Assembly: GCA_049578545.1 (NCBI GenBank)
Contig: JBAUMF010000027.1
Span: 157,262 to 221,261 of the forward strand
Source of the DNA: DASQBT01 sp049578545
GTDB taxonomy: Bacteria > Pseudomonadota > Gammaproteobacteria > Burkholderiales > Thiobacillaceae
Length of the DNA: 64,000 nucleotides
Reading direction: 5' to 3'
Under the pieces are notes generated by a model. That model worked only from the letters and a program-made list of their open reading frames with translations. It ran no database searches and was not told the origin of the DNA. Shown piece after piece: positions 30,656-39,935 of the stretch (position 1 is the first letter of the stretch; every line of letters starts with the position of its first letter). Made by a program: the position numbers and the translations under genes.

Positions 30656-32442
30656 TTGGCGCCCCCTTGACTGAAAAGGTCATCCTGCGACGCGGCCTTA
30701 CCGTTGCCGCGCTTCTTGCCCGCCTTGGGGATCGGCCGCGGACCGTCCGGGTCGTCAGGTTCGGTGGGCGCTTCGGGCAGGTTGGCGACGTTCAAGCTGT
30801 AATCGTCTTTGCCCCACTCGCATTTGCGCAGCACGGCCTGGGGTATCTTCCTGATAGTCAGGTTTGGGAAGGCATCGGAGTCAGCGCGGAACGCCTTGCA
30901 GCACACTAGCAAGGTGCGCTCGTCGCCGACTTCCTCGGAGAGGGCGGCAAGCTGCGCGCGCGTCAGGCTTTGCGTGGTGACATAGATAAAGTCGGTTTCC
31001 GACGAACGGCCCTGCATCCAGTAATGGGCTTCGTCGGGCTGATAGACGAAGCCCATGAGCTTGCAGACGGCCTGCGCAACCTTTGCTGCATCGTAGTCTT
31101 TGGAAATGACCCAGTTGCCCCACGCATCCTTTTCCAGCAGTGAGGCCGCGACCCGGTAGTAGCGGAAACCGCCGCCGCCCTTCCAATTCACGGCTTTGGT
31201 GACGCCGCTGGCATCCGTGCCATCAACAACCGAGCGGATTCGCGGAATGATATGCGTGGTGGCATGTTCTCCAAGCTCAACCATAATCCAGCGGCGGCCC
31301 ATCTTGTGGGCTACCGCGCCGGTCGTCCCGGAGCCTGCAAAGGAATCGAGGACAAGGTCACCGGGTTTCGTTGTCAGCTCCAAGCAGCGCTTAATTAGGG
31401 ACTCTGGCTTCTTTCCTTTCGGAAATTCGACACCGCCTTCGTTGTGCAGATTATTGGACAGGATGTCATCCCAAAGGGTTGTTAGAGGCTCCCCGGCAAT
31501 TAGCTCTCCATCCACCAGTTTGAGTTTGTCCTCATAGAACAGGATTCGCTCTCCTGCCCTGAAATACATATCGGAGTGGTCTTCGCGCGTTAGCTTAAGA
31601 ACCTTGGAAGGGTTACCCCTAGAGAGGTCGATCATTTCGCGGGCTGCTTCGCTAACAGATTCGTAGTCAGGTCGCGCAGAACGAATGACGCTTCGCGCGT
31701 TCTGCAATACGAACTCGTCAAGCTTCTCAGGGTTGTCCTTTATGAGCTTCCGGGCATCCTTTTCGGGCAACGCATTCGCGGCCGAAAATGCTTTCATCAA
31801 CGTAACGAAACGCCATTGCTCAAAATTTTCGTCGATATTCGTAATAAACTGGCCGTAGCGCGAGTCACGCTCGCGCCCAGTGAACACGCGATTTGGCCGC
31901 CATGCGCTTTTGTCTTTCGCATAGAGCAGAATAAAATTGGTGGTGCTAACGCATCCTGGATTGATTGACTTGTGACCGGTGGCGGATCCCTGTTTGAAGG
32001 TGACCACATACAAGCGATTTGAACGCCCAAATATCGAGTCTAAAAGAGCAATGAGATACCCCAACTCATTGTCGTCAATATGAACGAACAGGGTTCCGTC
32101 GATGGCCAAGAGACGATGCAGAATTTCTAGACGATCGCGCATGAGCGTGAGCCACAACGAATGCTCGATACCATCGTCGTAGTTCGGCATTGCCTGTTGA
32201 GTGTTAAACGGCGGGTCGATGTAGATGCAATTCACTTGTCCCACGAATTGCTGCTCAAGCGATTTCAGCGCGAGCAGGTTGTCGCCGTGAACCAGGATAT
32301 TGTCGAAGATGTCGTCGTCGCTGACGCGCACCTTGGCGTGGTAGGACTTGTCCTCGTCCTCTAATAGAATGCGTGGCTCAAGGCGCGGACGCTCGTCCTT
32401 GCCAATCCATGTCAGTTCAAGGCGCTGTTTGCGGTTGCTCAT
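30652..32442 (-). CDS. Type III-like DNA methyltransferase (Mod), beta class
   Basis: With ATG at 32442 (MSNRKQRLELTW) the protein is 596 residues. This start has a good site (AGGGGGGC) and avoids the 50-base overlap of the longer frame. The order is catalytic motif IV first (IYIDPPFNTQQ, about residue 75) and SAM-binding motif I later (LDSFAGSGTTGAVAHK, about 365), which is the beta class of N6-adenine or N4-cytosine methyltransferases that includes type III Mod. The middle part should contain the target-recognition region. Its target sequence cannot be told. It sits between the SNF2-like gene and res. Confidence 0.9.
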   Translation of the reverse strand: MSNRKQRLELTWIGKDERPRLEPRILLEDEDKSYHAKVRVSDDDIFDNILVHGDNLLALKSLEQQFVGQVNCIYIDPPFNTQQAMPNYDDGIEHSLWLTLMRDRLEILHRLLAIDGTLFVHIDDNELGYLIALLDSIFGRSNRLYVVTFKQGSATGHKSINPGCVSTTNFILLYAKDKSAWRPNRVFTGRERDSRYGQFITNIDENFEQWRFVTLMKAFSAANALPEKDARKLIKDNPEKLDEFVLQNARSVIRSARPDYESVSEAAREMIDLSRGNPSKVLKLTREDHSDMYFRAGERILFYEDKLKLVDGELIAGEPLTTLWDDILSNNLHNEGGVEFPKGKKPESLIKRCLELTTKPGDLVLDSFAGSGTTGAVAHKMGRRWIMVELGEHATTHIIPRIRSVVDGTDASGVTKAVNWKGGGGFRYYRVAASLLEKDAWGNWVISKDYDAAKVAQAVCKLMGFVYQPDEAHYWMQGRSSETDFIYVTTQSLTRAQLAALSEEVGDERTLLVCCKAFRADSDAFPNLTIRKIPQAVLRKCEWGKDDYSLNVANLPEAPTEPDDPDGPRPIPKAGKKRGNGKAASQDDLFSQGGAK

Positions 32443-32488
32443 GATGCGCCCCCCTGACGCTTGCGGAATTGTGCGGTGAACTCGATCA

Positions 32489-35400
32489 TCAAGCGACCTC
32501 CCACCTGATTGTAAAGAGCGGGGTGAGGGAGGGTTCAAGCTTCAAGCTCTCCAGAATCTTATCTAGCATGGCTTCGACATCGTCGCGGATTTTTGCGCGG
32601 CGGTCGAAGAACTCGGCTTTGAGCTTATCGCGTTTGGCCTCAAGGCCGCTGATGCGGCGTTTTTCCGCGACCTTCTCGGTCATAGGCAGTGCTGAGCCGC
32701 GAAGCGCCTTCTTGGCTTCCTTGATTTCGGCCTCAGCCGTCTTGATTTCCGTCTCGAAGGCGCGCTCGAGGTCTTCGGCATAGTGGTCCAGGTTTTCGCT
32801 TTCAACGTCGAGCCACTCAGCGTTCTGCTTTTCCGCCTCATCAAGCAGGTCTTTGCGCAGTGCGGATTCATAACCCTCCAACGCTTCCTCGGGGGGCGCG
32901 CCTTCTGTCGGCTCGTTCCGCGCCGGAACCCGGAACAGGCGCTCGAAGGTTTCCGGATGAATCGTTTCTCCATCATCGGCGACCGCCGAAATGACGATGT
33001 GTTCACGCGTAACGGCGGGCGTCCTTATATGCAACTTGGCAACGCGCGCCCATCCGCCCTTGCCACGCAGGGGCTCCACATCGGTTAGGCGTCCGCTGCG
33101 ATAGGCAGACAGGTCAAAACGCAGGCAAGAGGCCGAGTCGAACTGCCGCTCCTTTGCCATCTTGACCACATCTGTTGCCAGGGTGCCTTCGAGCAGGCGG
33201 AAGAACTTCCAGCCCTTTTCGTCTGCGAGGGGCCACTCAGTCGTATAGGTATCGCCGCGATAGTCGAAACGGCGTTCATCGTTTGCATGGAAATGCGCGT
33301 CGGGTAGCTCCGCTCGTGCGATATAAAGAAGCTGTTTCTCGAAATCCGAGAGTTGATTGCTGATCTCGTCCTTGCGGGTCTTCAGCCGGTCGATCACCTT
33401 TTCATCCACAGTTTCGAGGAGGCGTTTGCGCGTGTCGAGCATCTGTTCATCGATGCGCTCTTTGAGTTCGTCCTGAAGCTTGTCGAATTCCGCGTCGATC
33501 TCGGCTTCGGTCCGGGAGCTCTGCACAATCTGGAAGATACGGCGCTCGATATCGACGCCCCGTTCGATGACACCGAGCACTTCATCGCTTGCGCCGAACA
33601 CGCCCTTGAACAGGTTGAATTTCTGGTCGAGAAGCTGGTGGATGCGCTGCTCGGCGTGGTTTTTGAGGTTGAGGAAGTTGACGACGGTCACGTCGATCTT
33701 TTGGCCGTAACGGTGACAGCGCCCGATGCGCTGTTCGACGCGCTGCGGGTTCCACGGCAGGTCGAAATTGACCAGCAGCGAGCAGAATTGAAGGTTGATA
33801 CCTTCCGCGCCGGATTCCGTGGCAATAAGAATGGTTTTGCGATCCCGGAACGCTTCGATGATGGCGGCTTTCAGGTCGGCCGTCTTGGAGCCCGAGACGG
33901 AATCAGTACCTTTGTGCCGGGCCAACCAGTCCTGGAAGATGGCCTTGCTCTGCGGGTCGCTGTTCTGCCCGTTCAGAAGAGCGATTTCATCAGCGTAGCC
34001 CTTGTCGGCGAGAAGCTCTGCCAGATAGTGCTGTGTGCGCACGGATTCCGTGAAAATGACGGCCTTTCGCTGGCCTCCCTTCTTCACGATTTCTTCGAGC
34101 ACGCGGGGAAGCGCCTGGATGAGCGCGTTGCCTTTCTCGTTCTCACCGATGGAAAGGGCAAGCTTTCGGTATCCCTCAAGCTCGGCGATTTCCGCTTTGA
34201 GCTTCGCTTGGTCAATGGGCGGTGAGGCTTCACTCTCGCCGTTGTCGCTTTCGTCAAGCTCCTCGGCTTCCTCGTCGATCACGTCGTAATCGGCCACAGT
34301 CTCAACCGTCGGCGGTTGCATTTGTGTAAGCCGGTCGATGATCTTCTTCAGGGTATCCGCGATGGCGAAAGTGGACGAGCCGAGAATCTTCCGCACGACC
34401 ATCGTTACAAGCTGGTTCGGCTTGTTGCCGAAGGCAAACGTGTCCTTGCGTTGCAGATAGGCTGAAACATCGGCATAGAGCTTCTGTTCATCCGGTGACG
34501 GCGCATATTCCATCGTTAGCGGACTGCGCTCGGTGTACCGGATCAGACCAGCCTGCTGGACTTGGCGGCGCAGTGTGCGCTTGCAGATCGGCTCCAGCCG
34601 CTTGCGGAGGAAGATGTGCCCATTTCGCGCGCCCGGCCCCGCCACGTACTGGCTACGGAAAGAGTCCTCATCGCCGAAGTGGTGCTCGTCAAGCACGGAA
34701 ACTAGGCCGTAGAGCTCCATCAGAGAGTTTTGTAACGGCGTAGCCGTCAGCAAAATCTTGAAGAATGGGCGGGTCGCGTCGCGCAGTCGCTTGGCTCGCG
34801 TGGCACCATCTTTCTTATAAACGTTGCGCAGCCGGTGTGCTTCGTCAAATACCACCAGATCCCATTGCCCGGCGCGAATTTCGTCTGCTTTGAGCGCCGC
34901 GAATTCATAGGACGTGATGACGACGCGATCGTTGTGCTCAAAGGGGCGGGCAATGCCCTTCTTGCGCAGATCGTTGTAGGTCTTGCGTTCGACAATCACG
35001 GAAGGGAGCGAGAACTTGTCGTAGAGCTCCTGACTCCACTGCTTGCGCAGCGATGCAGGCACGATAAGCAGGATGCGGCGGCGACGCTCGGCCCAGCGTT
35101 GCGCGATGACGAGGGCGGCTTCGATGGTTTTGCCAAGACCCACTTCATCGGCAAGCAACACGCCCTTGGAGAGGGGAGAGGCCAGCGCAAAAAGGGCCGC
35201 GTCTACCTGATGCGGATTCATATCCACGCGTGCGGTCGAAAGCGATTGTGCAAGCGCGTCCTCGCCCGTGCCTTCCAGGGTCATGCGGTGGGCAAAGAAA
35301 GTTCCCTGTTGGGGTGTGTATTCCCCGTTGCCGTGCAAGACCTCGGTAGCGAGCTCAGGCCCCGCTTCAGTGCCTTCGTGGGGGAAGGCCATCTCGGCGG

Positions 35401-35566
35401 CGGACTTGATCTTGATCCAGGTCGAGAGCGTGGCACGATCAAACCGCCACGATCCGCCGACCTTGACCCCCGGAATCTTGGCTGCGGCAGCCAGTTTGTA
35501 GACCGTCTTCTCGTTTATTTTCAGAAGGTCCGCAACTTCCCGAATTGTGAGAATATTTTCCAACAT
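32489..35566 (-). CDS. SNF2-family helicase with N-terminal excisionase-type HTH
   Basis: The 1025-residue protein opens with an excisionase/MerR-like HTH (LTIREVADLLKINEKTVYKL; GGSWRFDRATLSTW), residues 5-55. The SNF2 helicase follows: LADEVGLGKTIEAALV (motif I, about 143), VVFDEAHRLRN (about 240), LLTATPLQN (about 272) and HELICc with QRIGRCHRYGQ (about 612). The C-terminal 350 residues are charged and probably coiled-coil. It heads the operon, so the HTH could bind the operon promoter or a DNA recognition site. SNF2-like translocases are known in several restriction-type defence systems, such as DISARM. I cannot name this exact arrangement. Confidence 0.88.
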   Translation of the reverse strand: MLENILTIREVADLLKINEKTVYKLAAAAKIPGVKVGGSWRFDRATLSTWIKIKSAAEMAFPHEGTEAGPELATEVLHGNGEYTPQQGTFFAHRMTLEGTGEDALAQSLSTARVDMNPHQVDAALFALASPLSKGVLLADEVGLGKTIEAALVIAQRWAERRRRILLIVPASLRKQWSQELYDKFSLPSVIVERKTYNDLRKKGIARPFEHNDRVVITSYEFAALKADEIRAGQWDLVVFDEAHRLRNVYKKDGATRAKRLRDATRPFFKILLTATPLQNSLMELYGLVSVLDEHHFGDEDSFRSQYVAGPGARNGHIFLRKRLEPICKRTLRRQVQQAGLIRYTERSPLTMEYAPSPDEQKLYADVSAYLQRKDTFAFGNKPNQLVTMVVRKILGSSTFAIADTLKKIIDRLTQMQPPTVETVADYDVIDEEAEELDESDNGESEASPPIDQAKLKAEIAELEGYRKLALSIGENEKGNALIQALPRVLEEIVKKGGQRKAVIFTESVRTQHYLAELLADKGYADEIALLNGQNSDPQSKAIFQDWLARHKGTDSVSGSKTADLKAAIIEAFRDRKTILIATESGAEGINLQFCSLLVNFDLPWNPQRVEQRIGRCHRYGQKIDVTVVNFLNLKNHAEQRIHQLLDQKFNLFKGVFGASDEVLGVIERGVDIERRIFQIVQSSRTEAEIDAEFDKLQDELKERIDEQMLDTRKRLLETVDEKVIDRLKTRKDEISNQLSDFEKQLLYIARAELPDAHFHANDERRFDYRGDTYTTEWPLADEKGWKFFRLLEGTLATDVVKMAKERQFDSASCLRFDLSAYRSGRLTDVEPLRGKGGWARVAKLHIRTPAVTREHIVISAVADDGETIHPETFERLFRVPARNEPTEGAPPEEALEGYESALRKDLLDEAEKQNAEWLDVESENLDHYAEDLERAFETEIKTAEAEIKEAKKALRGSALPMTEKVAEKRRISGLEAKRDKLKAEFFDRRAKIRDDVEAMLDKILESLKLEPSLTPLFTIRWEVA

Positions 35567-35746
35567 GGCATCATCTTAGCATATGCCACTCTATCTTCAA
35601 TAGAAAATTGGAGAAAATCAGAGAATATTATGAAAGCAGTGGGCGCAGCTCCAGGAGGGAGGTCCGTGAACGCGCATCTAGAACTATGCGTCTACTACAT
35701 TGGGACCTATCTCGCCAGTGTATATAGGCATACTTAAAGAATTCCT
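35567..35746. promoter_or_regulatory. AT-rich gap with probable promoter of the defence operon
   Basis: 180 bases, clearly more AT-rich than its surroundings, lie upstream of the SNF2-like gene and downstream of the relaxase. No clear -35/-10 pair could be fixed, and the SNF2 start has only a weak ribosome site. Confidence 0.4.
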
Positions 35747-37438
35747 CTAGTGGTCCCGGTCAAAATCCCTGACCCGTCGCCGGCGGGGTGGACCGTCGGG
35801 AGACGGTTCATCGGTATGACTGTCCCGCCGGGACGTGCGCTCGAACTCTGACGGCTCTCTCGACCGCTTGCGCCGTTGGATCGTCGCCTCACTATCCGGG
35901 GTCGGCTCCTGCGCCGAATCACCGGCAGTGGCGCTGCCGACGCCTTCACCTTGCGCGGCGCGCATAAATTCGTCGGTCAGGTCGATCGGCTTGTTTGCGG
36001 CCTCGTTGAATACATCCGTATGCGTGCGCGACGGATAGGACGACGGGACGCGTCCCGTGCGCTCGCGCTCTTCGATTCGGCGCTCCTTCAGAAGCGCCAG
36101 TTCCAATGATTTACGCTCCCGCTGCTCGACCAGCTCCAGCGCCCGGAGGCGGCGCTGCATGGTCACCGTCTGTAACGCTTGCTGCCGCTCGAACGTCCCC
36201 CTCTCGCGCTGCTGGCGCTCGGCCAGTTCCTTCTTCTGCGCCAGGAGCGCCTTGAACCGGGTGGCATCCCGGTATTGTTGGACCCTTTTCGAAATCAAGT
36301 CGATACCGGTGACGCGGCCAAGGAACGCCGCAAGACCTTTGGGCTGATTGGCGGCGCGCTCGATACGGATGCGCTTTGTCTCCTGCAAATAGGCGTGCCG
36401 GAGTGCGGCTCGGGCATGCTTCTGACGATCTGCATGTGCATGCAGGGCCTGCTGCTGCCGCTCGGCGAGCGCCTTTGCCTCCTGCTCGACCGCCTGTCGG
36501 CGCGGCTGCTGCCGGCGCTGCAACTCCTCGCGGCGCTCCTTCTCGCGCGCCTGCTGGGCTGCACGGTCCTCGTTCTTCTCGAACAGCGCCATCGCCGCGC
36601 GATGGGCGGCGGAGAGTGCACGGGCCTCGTCCACGCTCGGTAGGGAGTCCTTGGGGAACTCCTTCCCGAGGAATTCCCGCAGGTTCTTCGTGCGGACCTG
36701 CTTGTCGTCGATCAGCTTGGGCAGGCTGTTCATGTTGCCGTAGAGATCGACCAGCACGTAATCGCGGCTGCCGGTGGCGAGGATGTAACCCATGTCCTCC
36801 AGCGACCGGACGAAGGCGCGCGGCGTATCGCGCTTGTGCCAGGCCGCGGTCACCTGCGCGATGTGCTGTTCCTTGGTGAGGCCTCCCTTTTCCTGCTGAC
36901 TCTTTTCGTACAGCGAAAGCTGGCGATTCTTCTTCGGGCGCTCCTGCCCCTTGTCCCGGTAATAGCCGTCAGGGAGCTTGAGACCGTGGTCGCGTGCGAA
37001 CTCGCGGGTGACCATCATCAGCTTGTCATGGTCGAAAGCGATCTGGCGGGCCTTGCTGCGCTCGGCGTCGATCCGCGACCAGACGACATGGCAGTGCTCG
37101 CGCGGAACGCCGTTTTTGTCTTTCTTAATATGGAAGACGACGGCGCGGGGCTGGCCGGCAAGGCCGAGACGGTTCTCCACCCGGTCGATGTAATCGAGGT
37201 ATTGCTCGCGGGTGAGCCGCCCCTGCCGCTGGTCGGGATTGACGGACAGGCTATAGAGATAATTGCTGCACCGCGTAAGGCTGTGAGCCTGCGCCTCCCA
37301 TTCCGCGAAGGCTCCATGCAGATCGCGGACGACCGCGCCGCGCACCTGCGCCACCTCCATCCGCTCATTGTCCTGCGTGTTGAGAAGATGAGTCGCGAGG
37401 TCCTGGCCGAGGGCGCGCTGGCTGCCGAACGGGATCAT
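35747..37438 (-). CDS. Relaxase / mobilization nuclease
   Basis: The protein is about 563 residues. The N-terminal domain follows the relaxase/mobilization nuclease family: IPFGSQRALGQDLATHLLN, then NYLYSLSVNP, VFHIKKDKNG and the metal-binding REHCHVVWSRID near residue 112. The C-terminal half is long, Arg/Gln/Glu rich and coiled-coil-like (about 270-480), ending in a disordered basic tail. It would nick oriT and pilot the transferred strand. The start overlaps the mobC-like stop by ATGA (37435-37438); the longer upstream frame is less likely. It lies downstream of the oriT-like region. Confidence 0.88.
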   Translation of the reverse strand: MIPFGSQRALGQDLATHLLNTQDNERMEVAQVRGAVVRDLHGAFAEWEAQAHSLTRCSNYLYSLSVNPDQRQGRLTREQYLDYIDRVENRLGLAGQPRAVVFHIKKDKNGVPREHCHVVWSRIDAERSKARQIAFDHDKLMMVTREFARDHGLKLPDGYYRDKGQERPKKNRQLSLYEKSQQEKGGLTKEQHIAQVTAAWHKRDTPRAFVRSLEDMGYILATGSRDYVLVDLYGNMNSLPKLIDDKQVRTKNLREFLGKEFPKDSLPSVDEARALSAAHRAAMALFEKNEDRAAQQAREKERREELQRRQQPRRQAVEQEAKALAERQQQALHAHADRQKHARAALRHAYLQETKRIRIERAANQPKGLAAFLGRVTGIDLISKRVQQYRDATRFKALLAQKKELAERQQRERGTFERQQALQTVTMQRRLRALELVEQRERKSLELALLKERRIEERERTGRVPSSYPSRTHTDVFNEAANKPIDLTDEFMRAAQGEGVGSATAGDSAQEPTPDSEATIQRRKRSREPSEFERTSRRDSHTDEPSPDGPPRRRRVRDFDRDH

Positions 37439-37785
37439 GGCGCGCGCTCCATCATCTTCAGGAGCGCGGCGCGGATCACCGTCAGCTCGTCGCACGCGGC
37501 CTGAAGCGCATCAGGGGCGGAGCGGTCATCGCCGGCGCTGTGGCTTGCATCATCCAGAGCGTCCCGGATCGCGGCGGAGCGGGCAAGCAGTTGCGCCAGC
37601 ATCTGCTTTTCGACGGGCGGTCGGCGCGCGCGCCGAGGGGTGGGAAGGCCGAAGACCGCCTTGGTGATGTAGGCATTGGCGGAGAGACCGGACGCTTCGA
37701 CGCGGGCGCAAAACTCGGCCCGCAGCTTTGCCGGCGGGCGGTAGGAGATAGGAGAGTCGCGCTTCTTGTCTGTCTTGTCGGTCAT
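37435..37785 (-). CDS. MobC-like relaxosome accessory protein
   Basis: The 116-residue product starts at ATG 37785 (MTDKTDKKRDSPI). The pattern YRPPAKLRAEFCARVEASGLSANAYITKAVFG is like ribbon-helix-helix MobC/TraJ accessory proteins, with a basic RRARRPP stretch after it. It is translationally coupled to the relaxase and faces the structured region 37877-38226, where it would bind oriT. The identification rests on fold pattern and context. Confidence 0.7.
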   Translation of the reverse strand: MTDKTDKKRDSPISYRPPAKLRAEFCARVEASGLSANAYITKAVFGLPTPRRARRPPVEKQMLAQLLARSAAIRDALDDASHSAGDDRSAPDALQAACDELTVIRAALLKMMERAP

Positions 37786-37876
37786 GCTCCGAAAGCTAAG
37801 GGCGCCGATCGGCCATTCGCCTCGCACGAACCTCGCGGGCTCCGGGGCCGCGCCAGCCCCGGTCGATGGGTTGTCC

Positions 37877-38226
37877 AAGGGAGAGCTGAAATCTCCCTTG
37901 CGGCCTGCCGTGCCGTAGCCACCGGCGAAGGCAGGTCGAAGCCGGTGACGAACCACCGGTCGTGGTGCAGGACGCGAAAGTCCTGCCCGTGGGTTACAAG
38001 GGGCGCGGCGGCCCTTTGTTCGATGGGGTTCAGGGGAGAGCCGAAGTCTCCCCGATCGCGCGTCTGCGCGAAACGCGCAACGTTATGTGTTGCGCTCAGC
38101 CGGCACGGGGTCGATGCCCGTGAACGAAAGTAGCCGGCTGATCCCAACCCCTTAGCGCGCACGTCGTCGAAGGGCGGGCGCGCTTAGGGGTTGCCCTGGG
38201 GGTCGACGGGGGATGGGAAATCCCCC
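37877..38226. other. Candidate origin of transfer, multiple dyads
   Basis: The 750-base gap upstream of mobC is rich in inverted repeats. Three hairpins share one design: 37877-37899 (AAGGGAGA...TCTCCCTT), 38033-38053 (GGGGAGA...TCTCCCC) and 38208-38226 (GGGGGAT...ATCCCCC). There is a nested stem at 38097-38140 (CAGCCGGC...GCCGGCTG enclosing ACGGG...CCCGT). A 15-base dyad with one mismatch lies at 38146-38160 and 38178-38192. Location next to relaxase and MobC suggests oriT; the nick site is not identified. Confidence 0.55.
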
Positions 38227-38536
38227 CGCAAGGTGAGCGCGGGACGGTAGGACCGCGCACACCTTGTACCAATCGCTATCGGCTCGGTACGCCCATACTT
38301 CCAGTCTAGCCGGGGAAGATTAAAATTCGGTGAGCACTACAGACACTGACTGTGAATCTGTACTGCACACGACAATCTATAGCGCGAGGAATGCGCGAGG
38401 AAAAGGCGAATCCGCATTGTTCATCCTAACGATGACGCCCGACGGACCATTGATGATCTGTGTAATGAACATCCCAGCGATGTGATGCACATTCCAGAGC
38501 AGGCCGGAGCCGGGCGGAATCAAGCGGAGAACGCCA

Positions 38537-39265
38537 ATGTCCGACTCAAACACTACGGTCATCAGACCGACGCGTGAAACTTACGAACCTTTACAGCAGG
38601 CCTACGAGATTTTGAACCGCGCTTTGTTCGAGGGTGCGCTTCCCAATTGCCTCATCACCCTCCAGCGGCACAAGAAGAGCTACGGCTATTTCTGTGGCGA
38701 TCGTTTTGGGCGCATCGATGGCAAGCTAACCGACGAGATCGCGCTCAATCCTTCGCACTTCCGGGACCGGTCGCAGCAAGAGGTGCTCGCCACCCTCGCC
38801 CATGAGATGGTGCATCTGTGGCAGCACCATTTCGGCAAACCGGGCCGGGGCCGCTATCACAATGTGGAATGGGCCGAGAAGATGAAAGCGATCGGCCTGC
38901 AACCCACATCGACCGGCAAGGAAGGCGGCGCGGAGACCGGCGACATCATGGACCATTACATCGTCGCGGACGGCGCTTACGACCGGGTGGTGAAGAAACT
39001 GCTGGCCAAAGGGACCTGGCTCTCATGGACCGAAGAACCCGACAAAAGCGCGGAAGCCCGGGCAGAGGCAAACGGGGCGAGGAAAAGCGGCAAGCGCGTT
39101 CGCTACGTTTGCCCGCACGGCGACATGAAGGCATGGGCGCGGCACGGGGCGAAGCTCGTCTGTGGCGAGCATATGGCGCCGATGGTCCCCCATCAGCCGC
39201 TGCCTGCCGGTTATCGGGACATAACGCCGACGGTGGAAGAATCGGCGTCTGAAGAAGAAGCATAA
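38537..39265 (+). CDS. SprT-like zinc metalloprotease
   Basis: The 242-residue protein has a SprT-like domain. A helix pattern EPLQQAYEILNRALFEGALP is followed by the metal site LAHEMVHLWQHHFG (HExxH, about residues 93-97), with a third ligand region RYHNVEWAEKM. The C-terminal part has a possible zinc-binding segment YVCPHGDMKAWARHGAKLVCGEH. SprT/Spartan-type proteases can act on DNA-protein crosslinks; a role for this one during conjugation is inference. It is oriented away from mobC and ends at a strong terminator. Confidence 0.88.
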   Translation: MSDSNTTVIRPTRETYEPLQQAYEILNRALFEGALPNCLITLQRHKKSYGYFCGDRFGRIDGKLTDEIALNPSHFRDRSQQEVLATLAHEMVHLWQHHFGKPGRGRYHNVEWAEKMKAIGLQPTSTGKEGGAETGDIMDHYIVADGAYDRVVKKLLAKGTWLSWTEEPDKSAEARAEANGARKSGKRVRYVCPHGDMKAWARHGAKLVCGEHMAPMVPHQPLPAGYRDITPTVEESASEEEA

Positions 39266-39275
39266 AAATTGCGGT

Positions 39276-39300
39276 GCGGGCTCGTCGAGCCCGCGCTTTT
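39276..39300 (+). terminator. Terminator hairpin, copy 1
   Basis: The sequence is GCGGGCTCGTCGAGCCCGC followed by GCTTTT, and it lies just after the SprT-like gene. The same 19-base hairpin recurs at 39881-39903. Confidence 0.85.
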
Positions 39301-39399
39301 GATAACCGAAAATGAAAACGGCGGGGCCATTGCTCCGCCTTTTTCGTCTGTGGACGGATGGCGAATCGGAATAGGGCTCTTTAGTGCTTCTCCACTAAA

Positions 39400-39873
39400 A
39401 TGATCCTCATGATCTGGAACTCAGATGCTGCCATAACCGATTTTCGCACGGTCGCGCGCCTCGCCGACATCAATCTGCCGGAGGGCTCAATCGTGACTGA
39501 AGAGCTGGCAGCTCCCCACGTGCCCCCAACGCGGCTTCCAGCCGGCAAGATGGCAGTTTATGTCTTCTCAAAGGGGCCGGACGTACTGAAAGTTGGCAAG
39601 GTCGGGGCAAAGAGTCAGGCGCGTTATACCAGCCAGCACTACAATCCGGGCAGCGCTATGAGTACGCTTGCGGCTTCGATACTTGCCGACCGTGAGCTGC
39701 TTGGCGTGGATGTCGAGGACGCGGCCATAGGCGACTGGATCAGGCAGAACATTGACCGGGTGAATTTCCTGATGGATGAGAAGGTCGGCGTTCGTGTCCT
39801 GACGTTGCTGGAGAGCTTTCTCCAGTGCAGGCTCAAGCCGCGATTCGAGGGATTCAAGAGCCAGCGAATGTAA
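39400..39873 (+). CDS. GIY-YIG-like nuclease-domain protein
   Basis: The 157-residue protein resembles the GIY-YIG fold. A first strand is AVYVFSKGPDVLKVGKVG in place of GIY...YIG, then a helix with SQARYTSQHY holds the Arg position, and near the C-terminus LLESFLQCRLKPRFEG carries the usual Glu. The first motif is degenerate, so nuclease activity is not certain. The start may be ATG 39400 or ATG 39409. It is bracketed by two copies of the same terminator hairpin, like a self-contained cassette. Confidence 0.6.
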   Translation: MILMIWNSDAAITDFRTVARLADINLPEGSIVTEELAAPHVPPTRLPAGKMAVYVFSKGPDVLKVGKVGAKSQARYTSQHYNPGSAMSTLAASILADRELLGVDVEDAAIGDWIRQNIDRVNFLMDEKVGVRVLTLLESFLQCRLKPRFEGFKSQRM

Positions 39874-39880
39874 AGCGAGG

Positions 39881-39903
39881 CGCGGGCTCGTCGAGCCCGC
39901 GCC
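39881..39903 (+). terminator. Terminator-like hairpin, copy 2
   Basis: The sequence is CGCGGGCTCG TCGAGCCCGCG, the same hairpin as at 39276, but followed by CCTTGT, not a clean T run. Confidence 0.6.
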
Positions 39904-39935
39904 TTGTCGCAAGTGAGAATGCCGTGAGGCGGGGG

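Noticed and set aside
33353..34225. 290-residue frame on the plus strand within the SNF2-like gene
   Set aside because: Antisense shadow of clear helicase coding sequence.
38377..38562. 61-residue frame divergent from the SprT-like gene
   Set aside because: It overlaps the SprT-like start, has no ribosome site and no recognisable family.
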